Assembly (NCBI GenBank): GCA_963801255.1
Contig: CAWDEC010000006.1
Coordinates: forward strand, 620,001 to 684,000
Direction: 5' to 3'
Origin: JAICXG01 sp963801255
GTDB taxonomy: Bacteria; Verrucomicrobiota; Verrucomicrobiia; Chthoniobacterales; UBA10450
DNA: 64,000 bases
Shown: one piece after another, positions 33,320 through 41,358 of the stretch
Position numbering within the stretch: the first letter of the stretch is position 1
Layout: each line of letters starts with the position of its first letter
The notes under the pieces: generated by a model
Databases searched by the model: none
Told to the model about the DNA's origin: nothing
The model's input: only the letters and a program-made list of their open reading frames with translations
Position numbers and translations under genes: made by a program

Positions 33320-35566
33320 TTATGGGCTGAGGTTGTAGGTCTCGACCAGGCCGATACCTGTTCCGCCGGCCTTTCCACTTAGAATCGCGGTGTAAGTGCC
33401 CGGACTCAGAGTCGTCAGAATGGCCGACTCACGATCGTCGGTTGGCGCGAGTTTAGTGGCTTCAATCGCTGCCTCCTGAGAGTCTTTCCAGTTATCGTTG
33501 GATTGAAGCACCGTGCCGTTGGAATCATGTAGCTCGAGCACCGGATCCTGTAAGGTTCCTGCTACCCCGACGCTGGCAAGCGATGGACCGATACCGCGAA
33601 GAAGTACCTGAGTATCCACGGTTCCCAGGACAATCACGCCGCCGATCATGACATCGTCTCCGGTTTGCACCAGCCCTCGAGTGGAGATGTTAGCGAGCTT
33701 GGAATCCACGGTGCGATCGACGTCGTAGACCTCGACCAGGGCGACGCCCGTTTCGCCGGCAACTCCCTGGACAATTGCGGTGTAAGCTCCCGGCGCAAGA
33801 GTCACTAGGAGCGCCGATTCAGCATCGTTCGTTGGGGCGAGGCCCTTGTCGATGATGGCTTGCATCTTAACGCCGGTCTTCCAGTTGTCGTTCTTAGCGA
33901 CAAGTCCGCCAGCCTGGTCGTGTAACTCGAGGAAAGGATCGCCTAAGGCACCGGCGACGGGAAGGGAAGGACCAAGGGCGCGGACAACGACGTCTTTCGA
34001 CTGGGTTCCCGTGACGATGAAGCCGCCAATAAGGACGTCATCGCCCGTTCCGACACTCAGTCGGGTCGAGATGTTGCCTAGCTGGACAGGGTAGAACGGC
34101 GTCGGTGATGGAGTGGGTGTCGCTGTGGGCGTTGCGGTAGGCGTTGGAGTTAAAGTAGGAGTTGGTGTGGGCGACGGAGTAGGTGTCGCCGTTGGGGTTG
34201 GAGTAGGAGTTAGAGTAGGAGTCGGCGTTGCGGTTGGAGTGGGTGTAGGGGTCGGCGTCGCGGTTGGAGTTGGGGTAGGAGTCGGCGTAGAAGATCCGGC
34301 CGGCACGATCCGAAAGACGTTTCCGTTGATATCGGTGAGATAAAGCTCTCCCAAAGCATCCTCACCCATTGAAGTCAGCGCACCCAGGGTATAACCCCCG
34401 ATGCGTGTCGGGAATAGCTCGGAGGTAATTTCGGTAAAGCCAGAAGCTGTCCCATTGCTGTAGGTAAGGGTGAAAACATGACCCGTGAAGTCACTTCCTG
34501 GCCCGAAGCAATCGCCGAAAACGTAAAGGTTCTTCAGGTTAGTAACACTTCCGCGATAGATATAGCCGCCGATGACGCAGGAGCCGGTCGCGCCATGAGT
34601 GTAGTCGTAGATCGGATCGACGGCATTAGGTGGCGGTGGATCATCGGGGTAATGCATATTTTGCACCGAACCTTCGCGAACCCGCCATCCATAGTTTTCT
34701 CCGCCTCCTGGGTTCGAACCCAGTTGTGTGTCTACTTCTTCGCGCGCGGTTTCGCCGACGTCTCCGATCAACATGTCGCCGTTGTGAAGGTCAAAGCTGG
34801 CACGAAACGGGTTCCGGAGACCGTAGCAAAAGATCTCCTGCTTGTTCGTGTCAGACCCGACAAAGGGGTTATTAGGCGGAATAGTATAGCTCCCGTCGGC
34901 TTCTACGTGGATGCGTAGCATCTTGCCCAGCAGGACCGTCGTGCTTTGGGCAAAGCCGCCCGGCGGAGCGTTGGAACCATCATCCTCCTTCAGGCCGCCA
35001 TCGCCGGAGGAGATATACATATTATTATCATCGCCGGACCGCGGGCTAAAGCCGATCCAATCGAAGTTATGGTCGTGATCGGGTTGGTCGGCGCTAATCA
35101 CCACCAGTCGGCTCTGCGGGTCGGCTACGTTGGGGTCGGAAGTAACCTGGAATCGCGCGACGTAGGAAACGCCCGCACTAAAAACGCCGCCCGAATTGGT
35201 AGTGTAGGATACGTAAAAGAAACCATTGGTGGAGTAATGCGGATCGAAGGTCATGCCGAGAATACCTGTTCCCGAGCCCTGACCAACTATGGCTGTGATA
35301 TCCAGATACGGAGTGGGAAGCACGGTGTTGGTCGTGAGGTCAATGATCTTGATCTTGCCACCTTGTTCAGGCACAAAAATGCGGCTGGTATCGCCCGCCG
35401 GCGCACAGACGTAAAGCGGGATGGTTAATCCAGTCGCGATGCGGTTTGCTTCCGCCCCGGTCTGGCCGCTGGCCGCCGTCAGGGCAAAAGCCATCATCGG
35501 AAGAAGAAGCGCGAAAAGTCGGCCTCGGACATTACGTGCGAGGCGATGAGATATAATGAACTTCAT
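33320..35566 (-). CDS. Secreted PQQ-type sugar dehydrogenase with TP-repeat linker and two C-terminal repeat domains
   Basis: The 748-residue protein has a signal peptide (R-L-F-A-L-L-L-P-M-M-A-F-A-L-T-A-A-S-G). A glucose/sorbosone dehydrogenase beta propeller spans about residues 35-425 (G-I-L-G-M-T-F-D-P, D-H-N-F-D-W-I, I-S-S-G-D-G-G, Y-G-L-R-N-P-F-R, G-D-V-G-E). A linker of alternating Thr-Pro with Ala, Ser or Leu inserts covers about 430-495. Two tandem copies of a 120-residue domain follow: L-G-N-I-S-T-R or L-A-N-I-S-T-R, T-G-D-D-V, I-G-G, G-P-S-L, L-E-L-H-D, N-D-N-W-K. Quinoprotein function is by family; the copied domain may serve surface attachment or binding. Confidence 0.82.
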   Translation of the reverse strand: MKFIISHRLARNVRGRLFALLLPMMAFALTAASGQTGAEANRIATGLTIPLYVCAPAGDTSRIFVPEQGGKIKIIDLTTNTVLPTPYLDITAIVGQGSGTGILGMTFDPHYSTNGFFYVSYTTNSGGVFSAGVSYVARFQVTSDPNVADPQSRLVVISADQPDHDHNFDWIGFSPRSGDDNNMYISSGDGGLKEDDGSNAPPGGFAQSTTVLLGKMLRIHVEADGSYTIPPNNPFVGSDTNKQEIFCYGLRNPFRASFDLHNGDMLIGDVGETAREEVDTQLGSNPGGGENYGWRVREGSVQNMHYPDDPPPPNAVDPIYDYTHGATGSCVIGGYIYRGSVTNLKNLYVFGDCFGPGSDFTGHVFTLTYSNGTASGFTEITSELFPTRIGGYTLGALTSMGEDALGELYLTDINGNVFRIVPAGSSTPTPTPTPTATPTPTPTPTATPTPTLTPTPTPTATPTPSPTPTPTLTPTPTATPTATPTPSPTPFYPVQLGNISTRLSVGTGDDVLIGGFIVTGTQSKDVVVRALGPSLPVAGALGDPFLELHDQAGGLVAKNDNWKTGVKMQAIIDKGLAPTNDAESALLVTLAPGAYTAIVQGVAGETGVALVEVYDVDRTVDSKLANISTRGLVQTGDDVMIGGVIVLGTVDTQVLLRGIGPSLASVGVAGTLQDPVLELHDSNGTVLQSNDNWKDSQEAAIEATKLAPTDDRESAILTTLSPGTYTAILSGKAGGTGIGLVETYNLSP
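34095..34300 (-). repeat. Tandem repeat coding for a Thr-Pro linker
   Basis: Six-base units of the type GGAGTN or GGCGTN (on the + strand) repeat for about 200 bases, coding T-P-T-P-T-A-T-P patterns in the dehydrogenase. Length variation between strains is to be expected. Confidence 0.85.
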
Positions 35567-35643
35567 AAATTTGGTGCGCGGGGGGTTCCAGTTTTACTAC
35601 TTGCGTGTGCTACATACAAGGAAAGAATTGACCCGACTCCGAG

Positions 35644-36597
35644 GTGGACATTTCCACCTGGACTGTGATGATGCAGACCGGAATGTCCGCCACGCTCGAG
35701 AAACCTGCCCCTCCGGCGCCGACCGCGCGGCTGACTTTTATCTTCCGTTTTGCGAGCACTATTGTGCTCTGGACGGTTGCCCTCCTGATCGTGTTCTCGG
35801 GCTACGAGCTGGCCTTTTTTGCCCTCATCGGTTCGGTGGGGTTGATTGCGCTCTGGGAGTTTTATCGCATGCTCGATCACCGCGGGCTCCCGAATTTCAA
35901 GATCACCGCCATGATCTGCGGGGCGGCGATGCTGGTGGGGAGCTTCTACTATTTCTCAGTCTATGGGCCGGCCCGCTCCTACGACTATGAAATGGCGGTA
36001 CTGCTTTTCTTTCTCCTGACGGTTTTCACCCGGCAGATGTTTAGCGGGCTGCGGGATGACGCGCCATTAAGGACGATGTCCTATACGCTTTTTGGGCTGC
36101 TCTATGTGCTCTGGCTCTATAATTTTATCACGAAGATCGTCTACGTAACGCCACGCACGCCCGCGGGCGCGACTACGGGGCAGTTCTACGTCTTCTACTG
36201 CATCGCAATCACAAAGTTCTCCGATATGGGAGCCTATCTGACGGGGAGCCTGATCGGACGGCATCCACTCGTTCCCCACATCAGCCCCAAAAAGACCTGG
36301 GAGGGGTTTTTTGGAGCGATCGGTTTTTCGCTCCTGGCGAGCATGGGATTATTTGCGCTCATGCCCGGGCATCTCGCGGTCTTGAATTGGACGCACTCGA
36401 TCGTACTCGGGCTCTTGCTGGGTTTCGCGGCGGTGGTTGGAGACTTGGCCGAATCCATCCTCAAGCGCAGCACCGGCGTGAAGGATTCCGGAAACATGCT
36501 ACCGGGAATCGGTGGAGCGCTTGATTTGGTCGATAGTCTCCTCTTCACGGCGCCGTTGCTGTTTTTTTATCTGCGGTTGGTAATCGGAGTGCCCTAA
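35644..36597 (+). CDS. cdsA: Phosphatidate cytidylyltransferase
   Basis: CdsA makes CDP-diacylglycerol from phosphatidate and CTP. The protein (317 residues if the GTG at 35644 is used; ATG at 35668, 35671 or 35683 are alternatives) has about eight membrane helices. The C-terminal signature is L-K-R-S-T-G-V-K-D-S-G-N-M-L-P-G-I-G-G-A-L-D. The usual His of P-G-H-G-G is Ile here, and the final Asp-Arg is Asp-Leu-Val-Asp, so the signature is atypical but the S-x-L-K-R-x4-K-D core is intact. It opens the cdsA-dxr-rseP-ispG cluster. Confidence 0.9.
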   Translation: MDISTWTVMMQTGMSATLEKPAPPAPTARLTFIFRFASTIVLWTVALLIVFSGYELAFFALIGSVGLIALWEFYRMLDHRGLPNFKITAMICGAAMLVGSFYYFSVYGPARSYDYEMAVLLFFLLTVFTRQMFSGLRDDAPLRTMSYTLFGLLYVLWLYNFITKIVYVTPRTPAGATTGQFYVFYCIAITKFSDMGAYLTGSLIGRHPLVPHISPKKTWEGFFGAIGFSLLASMGLFALMPGHLAVLNWTHSIVLGLLLGFAAVVGDLAESILKRSTGVKDSGNMLPGIGGALDLVDSLLFTAPLLFFYLRLVIGVP

Positions 36598-36663
36598 GGA
36601 CAGGATTAGCAGCATTGTCAGGATAGATTCGTCCGATCCTGTTTAGTCTTCTAAGTCCTGTCT
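36597..36663. repeat. Imperfect inverted repeat with ACAGGAT units
   Basis: Between cdsA and dxr, AGGACAGGATTAGCAG and TGTCAGGAT on the left are mirrored by ATCCTGTTTAG and AAGTCCTGTCT on the right around an 11-base centre. ACAGGAT/ATCCTGT units are reminiscent of intergenic palindromic repeats in some environmental bacteria. The element may be a mobile palindrome or a transcriptional attenuator; only one copy is obvious here. Confidence 0.45.
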
Positions 36664-36668
36664 CACCT

Positions 36669-37829
36669 ATGAAGCGAAAAAGAGTCGTGGTGCTCGGGGC
36701 GACCGGCTCGATCGGCGAAAGCGCGATTAAGGTCGCTCGCGACATTCCCGAGCGCATGGAAATTGTCGGCCTGGCGGCAAAGTCGAACGCCCGCAAGCTG
36801 GCTGTGCAAGCTAATCTCGTTAGGCCGGAAGCGATTTGCCTCGTCGAGGAAGGAAAGCTCGGAGAACTCTGCGCAAATCTCGAATATCATCCGGCGATTT
36901 TCACGGGCGAAGATGGTCTGATCGAAATCGCCCGCCTGGCGAACGCTGAAATGGTGCTGGTGGCCGTTGTCGGCACCGGTGGGTTGCGTCCGGCACTGGC
37001 GGCGATCGAGGCTGGCAAAGATCTTGCGGTGGCGAGCAAAGAAATTCTCGTCATGGCTGGTGAAGCGGTCATGAGCGCCGCGGAAGGCAGAGGCATTCGC
37101 GTCCTGCCGGTCGATAGCGAGCATAACGCGATCTTTCAATGTCTCGACGGGCGCTCGTCGGAGGTAAAACGGATTATCCTGACTGCCTCGGGTGGCCCTT
37201 TCCGTGAAACCTCGAGCGAAAAATTTGCCACTATCACGCCGGAGCAAGCCCTGAAGCATCCAACCTGGAACATGGGACCCAAGATCACGATCGATTCCGC
37301 GACGCTTTTCAACAAAGGGCTCGAGATGATTGAGGCGCATTGGCTTTTCGGTGTCGAAATGGCGCGAGTGGAAGTCATCATCCATCCGCAAAGCATTGTG
37401 CATTCGATGGTCGAGTTCACTGATGGTTCCGTTCTCGCCCAGCTCTCGCATTCCGATATGTGTTTCCCGATTCAATATGCCGTGACGTGGCCGGAACGGG
37501 TGGCAAACACTCTGCCGCCGCTCGATTTCCACGCCTTGGGCAAGCTGGAGTTTGCTGCGCCGCGTCTGGTCGACTTTCCTGCGCTCAACCTCGCGAGACG
37601 TGCGGGCGAAACCGGCGGGACACTCCCGGCGGTAATGAACGCTGCCAATGAGGTTGCTGTCTCAGCCTTTCTCGATCGCCAGATTTCCTTTCCGCGTATC
37701 TGGCAAATGGTCGAGGAAGTGATGAATCGCCACGCGCCAATTGCCAACCCGACCCTCGATGCCATATTGGAGGCCGACCGTTGGGCGCGGCAGGAAGCCG
37801 CCAAAAGCGTTGTCGATTCGGGCCATTAA
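36669..37829 (+). CDS. dxr: 1-deoxy-D-xylulose 5-phosphate reductoisomerase
   Basis: Dxr performs the first committed step of the MEP isoprenoid pathway using NADPH. The 386-residue protein starts K-R-V-V-V-L-G-A-T-G-S-I-G-E-S. It contains A-S-K-E-I-L-V-M-A-G-E, the metal site V-D-S-E-H-N-A-I-F-Q, L-T-A-S-G-G-P-F and K-I-T-I-D-S-A-T-L-F-N-K-G-L-E. The substrate loop H-P-Q-S-I-V-H-S-M-V is intact. ispG of the same pathway lies two genes downstream. Confidence 0.96.
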   Translation: MKRKRVVVLGATGSIGESAIKVARDIPERMEIVGLAAKSNARKLAVQANLVRPEAICLVEEGKLGELCANLEYHPAIFTGEDGLIEIARLANAEMVLVAVVGTGGLRPALAAIEAGKDLAVASKEILVMAGEAVMSAAEGRGIRVLPVDSEHNAIFQCLDGRSSEVKRIILTASGGPFRETSSEKFATITPEQALKHPTWNMGPKITIDSATLFNKGLEMIEAHWLFGVEMARVEVIIHPQSIVHSMVEFTDGSVLAQLSHSDMCFPIQYAVTWPERVANTLPPLDFHALGKLEFAAPRLVDFPALNLARRAGETGGTLPAVMNAANEVAVSAFLDRQISFPRIWQMVEEVMNRHAPIANPTLDAILEADRWARQEAAKSVVDSGH

Positions 37830-37844
37830 TCATCCATCGAGCGT

Positions 37845-39251
37845 ATGTTGTCGCACGCCCTTCGAATCATCTTTATCCTACTGGAGGTTGTCCTCCTTTT
37901 TAACCTTCTCATCGTGGTGCATGAGCTGGGCCATTTCCTCGCCGCCCGCTGGCGTGGCCTGGTAATCGAGAAGTTCGCGGTCTGGTTTGGCAAGCCGATT
38001 TGGAAAGCAAAGATCAACGGTGTCGAGTATTCGTTAGGCACGTTGCCGTTTGGCGGCTTTGTTTCTCTTCCGCAACTCGCTCCGATGGATATCATCGAGG
38101 GCGAAACGGAGACAGACCGTAGCAAGCTGCCGCCGGCATCGGCGCTCGATAAGATCATTGTTGCCATCGCCGGACCGATCTTCAGTCTGCTCCTCGCCTT
38201 GGTTTTTGCTGCCATCGTCTGGGGCGTAGGTCATCCTGTAAGCGAGGCCGACACAACAACCGTGATTGGTTTTGTTGAAGCGGGCTCACCCGCCGAAAAG
38301 GCAGGTCTGAAACCCGGAGATAAAATTCTCGAGGTCGATGGCAAAGCGGTGACGCGCTTTTCCGGCATGAGCGATAGCGTGACGTGGAATGTGATCCGGA
38401 GCGAAGGCGACTCGATTCTGTTCGTCGTCGAGCGCAATGGCCAGCGTATCACCACTTCGGTCGTGCCCTATATTGCGCCGAGCAGCGGTTGGCGGCGCAA
38501 AAGCGTGCGGCAGGTGCTGATTTATCCCGCGACTCTGCCTGTGATCGATGAAGTGCAGCCGAAGACGCCGGCGGCCGCTGTCGGTCTGCAACATGGCGAC
38601 GTCATCCGTGGCTTAAACGGTCACCGCATTTATAGCCCGGTCGCGCTCAGCGCCTGGCTGGAAAATCATCCGAATCAGCCCGTCGTGCTCGACGTCGATC
38701 GGCGCGGCCAGCAGCTTCATCTGACGGTTAAACCCGAGGTTTTGCCCAACGAAAAGGCACCACGCATCGGCATTGCCTGGGATACTTCCGGCCAGACGAG
38801 CATTTCGCATCCGAATCCGGTGGAACAGGTCTACAACAGCGTTACCAGCACGCTGGAAACAATTGGCGCGGTCGCGTCTCCGAAGTCGGACGTGAGGCTG
38901 CAGCATCTGAGCGGTCCACTCGGCATCTTTCGCATTTACTATTTGCTCTTCGAAAATGAGCGCGGCTGGCAGCTGGCGTTGTGGTTTAGCGTGATCCTGA
39001 ACGTCAATCTCGCCATCATCAACATGTTGCCGATTCCCGTGCTGGATGGCGGTCACATTCTCCTCGCGCTCGTGGAAGCCGTACGACGCAAACCCGTTAA
39101 CATTCGTGTTCTCGAAGTTGTGCAAACTGGCTGTGCCGTGCTGATCATCGGTTACATTTGCTACATCAGCTTCTTCGACGTTGGCGATATGATCGGCGAC
39201 AAACGGGAAACGACTCGACCACTTCCGACTCCGCAGGCGGCCAAGCCTTGA
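37845..39251 (+). CDS. rseP: RIP metalloprotease RseP (site-2 protease)
   Basis: The 468-residue intramembrane zinc protease has the active site V-V-H-E-L-G-H-F in the first helix (residues about 26-33). Two PDZ-like regions follow (A-G-L-K-P-G-D-K-I-L-E-V-D-G near 155 and V-G-L-Q-H-G-D-V-I-R-G-L near 248). The second ligand segment N-M-L-P-I-P-V-L-D-G-G-H is near 395. In E. coli RseP cleaves the anti-sigma factor RseA and signal-peptide remnants; the target here is unknown. The start lies 15 bases after dxr. Confidence 0.94.
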   Translation: MLSHALRIIFILLEVVLLFNLLIVVHELGHFLAARWRGLVIEKFAVWFGKPIWKAKINGVEYSLGTLPFGGFVSLPQLAPMDIIEGETETDRSKLPPASALDKIIVAIAGPIFSLLLALVFAAIVWGVGHPVSEADTTTVIGFVEAGSPAEKAGLKPGDKILEVDGKAVTRFSGMSDSVTWNVIRSEGDSILFVVERNGQRITTSVVPYIAPSSGWRRKSVRQVLIYPATLPVIDEVQPKTPAAAVGLQHGDVIRGLNGHRIYSPVALSAWLENHPNQPVVLDVDRRGQQLHLTVKPEVLPNEKAPRIGIAWDTSGQTSISHPNPVEQVYNSVTSTLETIGAVASPKSDVRLQHLSGPLGIFRIYYLLFENERGWQLALWFSVILNVNLAIINMLPIPVLDGGHILLALVEAVRRKPVNIRVLEVVQTGCAVLIIGYICYISFFDVGDMIGDKRETTRPLPTPQAAKP

Positions 39252-39355
39252 GCCGTTGCGCCGCTGATTCCTTCCCAATACAGTGAACAGAGTATGACGT
39301 TGGGAGGGACTTCTAACCAATTTCGAAAGGCAACGGCACCCCACGACCGGAAACA

Positions 39356-41182
39356 GTGAAAAACCTTCTGACAAGCGCTTTTTCCGCCCGCCGCCGTCGG
39401 TCGCGTGAAGTGCTCGTCGGGCCCGTCGGTATCGGCGGCGACAATCCGATCCGTGTGCAGTCGATGATCACCTGCGACACGATGGATACGGAGGCTTCAA
39501 TCGGGCAAACGATCGAGTTGGCAAAGGCCGGTTGCGAGATCGTCCGTATCACCGCGCCAACCGTAAAGGACGCGGCCAACCTGCAACATATCGTTGAGGG
39601 ATTACGCCAGCGTGGCTGTGACGTACCGATCGTGGCCGATATTCATTTCAAACCTGAGGCCGCCTTGGAAGCAGCCAGGTGGATAGAGAAGGTGCGAATC
39701 AATCCTGGCAATTATGCCGACTCGAAGAAATTCAAGATCATCGAGTATAGCGACGAGCAATACGCCGCCGAGTTAGACAGGATACGCGAGCGTTTCACGC
39801 CGCTCGTCAGGCTGTGCCAGGAACGTGGCATCGCGATGCGTATCGGCACAAATCACGGCTCGCTCAGCGACCGCATTATGAACCGTTACGGCGACACACC
39901 GCTCGGGATGGTCGAGAGCGCGCTCGAGTTCGCCCGCATTGCTCGCGAGCTCGGTTATCACGCGTTCATCTTTTCGATGAAATCGAGCAACCCCAAGGTC
40001 ATGATCGCAGCTTATCGCCTGCTCGTCGCACGACTCGAGGAAGAAGGGTCGGACTGGAATTATCCCATCCATCTCGGCGTCACCGAAGCGGGCGAAGGCG
40101 AGGACGCGCGGATAAAAAGCGCGATCGGGATCGGTTCCCTTTTGCAGGATGGAATCGGCGACACAATCCGTGTTTCGCTCACCGAAGACAGCATCCATGA
40201 AATCCCAGTCGCGCAAGCGCTCGTGGAGATGGTGTCGACGCGCGACTCGGAAGGCGCAACTCGACATGTATCCGCGATCGAAGGTCAATATGGTTTCGAC
40301 CCCTTTTCTTACCGCCGACGCGAGAGCAGCGTGATTAAAGTCGTCGGGATCGACGACGACGTTTTGTTAGGCGGCGGCGAAACTGTCCGGGTTGCCATCC
40401 GCCAGGACAATTTTGAAAAGGTCGCGCACAAGCTTGATCGCATGGGCGATTTCAAGCCCGAATTCATTTATGAGGAGTCCGGTATTGTGGAAGTCGATCC
40501 ACGCGATGACGCAGGCATCGCGGCCGTAAACCAAAGCTCGGACCTTAAGCTGGTGACGGTTGCGGACGGGCTCGACTTGCCTGTGGTCGGCGCCTATCGC
40601 TTGCTCGCGACTCGCTTGGAACCGCGGCATCCGATCCTGCTCAAAGATAGTCTAACGATTTCCAAGGACCCGGCAGCTGATTTCCTGCGCACTCTCCTTC
40701 GTGCGGCGACGAACATTGGTGCACTCCTTTGTGATGGAATCGGCGACGCAATTCTCGTCCAAGGCGAGCATGGGCCTGGGCAGGCATTGCGTTTGTCTTA
40801 TAACATTCTCCAGGGAGCCGGGACGCGTATTTTTAAAACCGATTACGTGGCCTGTCCGTCATGCGGGCGCACGTTGTTCAACCTGCAGACCACCACGGCA
40901 CGCATTAAGGCCGCCACCCTTCATTTGAAAGGAGTGAAGATCGCGATCATGGGCTGTATCGTGAATGGTCCGGGCGAGATGGCCGACGCCGATTTTGGTT
41001 ATGTAGGCGGCGCTCCCGGGAAAGTGAATCTCTACGTCGGCAAGACCGCGGTGAAATTCAACATTCCTGAAGTCGAAGCAGTCGATCGCTTAAAGGATCT
41101 CATTCGTGAGCATGGCAAATGGGTGGAACCACCGGCCGACACGTCGTCCACGCTACCGGCAGCCGCATTGGCAAACGGTTAA
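39356..41182 (+). CDS. ispG: 4-hydroxy-3-methylbut-2-enyl diphosphate synthase, long form
   Basis: This Fe-S enzyme of the MEP pathway is 608 residues, about 230 longer than the E. coli type, matching the long form of chlamydiae, Bacteroidetes and plants. Near the N-terminus come P-I-R-V-Q-S-M-I-T-C-D-T and R-I-T-A-P-T-V-K-D. The central extra domain (about 270-460) separates the barrel from the cluster domain. The latter has Y-V-A-C-P-S-C-G-R-T and I-A-I-M-G-C-I-V-N-G-P-G-E, holding the three cluster cysteines. The start codon is GTG. The last gene of the cdsA-dxr-rseP-ispG run. Confidence 0.95.
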   Translation: MKNLLTSAFSARRRRSREVLVGPVGIGGDNPIRVQSMITCDTMDTEASIGQTIELAKAGCEIVRITAPTVKDAANLQHIVEGLRQRGCDVPIVADIHFKPEAALEAARWIEKVRINPGNYADSKKFKIIEYSDEQYAAELDRIRERFTPLVRLCQERGIAMRIGTNHGSLSDRIMNRYGDTPLGMVESALEFARIARELGYHAFIFSMKSSNPKVMIAAYRLLVARLEEEGSDWNYPIHLGVTEAGEGEDARIKSAIGIGSLLQDGIGDTIRVSLTEDSIHEIPVAQALVEMVSTRDSEGATRHVSAIEGQYGFDPFSYRRRESSVIKVVGIDDDVLLGGGETVRVAIRQDNFEKVAHKLDRMGDFKPEFIYEESGIVEVDPRDDAGIAAVNQSSDLKLVTVADGLDLPVVGAYRLLATRLEPRHPILLKDSLTISKDPAADFLRTLLRAATNIGALLCDGIGDAILVQGEHGPGQALRLSYNILQGAGTRIFKTDYVACPSCGRTLFNLQTTTARIKAATLHLKGVKIAIMGCIVNGPGEMADADFGYVGGAPGKVNLYVGKTAVKFNIPEVEAVDRLKDLIREHGKWVEPPADTSSTLPAAALANG

Positions 41183-41358
41183 TGCCTCCGCGCGATCTCG
41201 TTGCCTAACGATCATCGCGGGAAAGCAATCTTGAGGCGTTTACTGGACCGTTTCGTTCTCGTTCGCTCCCGCCTTCTCGAAGGTTGGGATTAAAAACTTT
41301 CGTCTCAGGTAAAATTTCCTTGTCAGCTAGGTGACATTTCTGTCATTGTCAGAGTCTC

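Noticed and set aside
34095..34300. Regular short repeats as a possible CRISPR array
   Set aside because: Units are 6 bases without spacers and code Thr-Pro in frame within the dehydrogenase.
36663..37532. Minus-strand frame of 289 codons opposite dxr
   Set aside because: Shadow of dxr; its composition (many His, Asp, Phe, Arg) reflects reversed codons.
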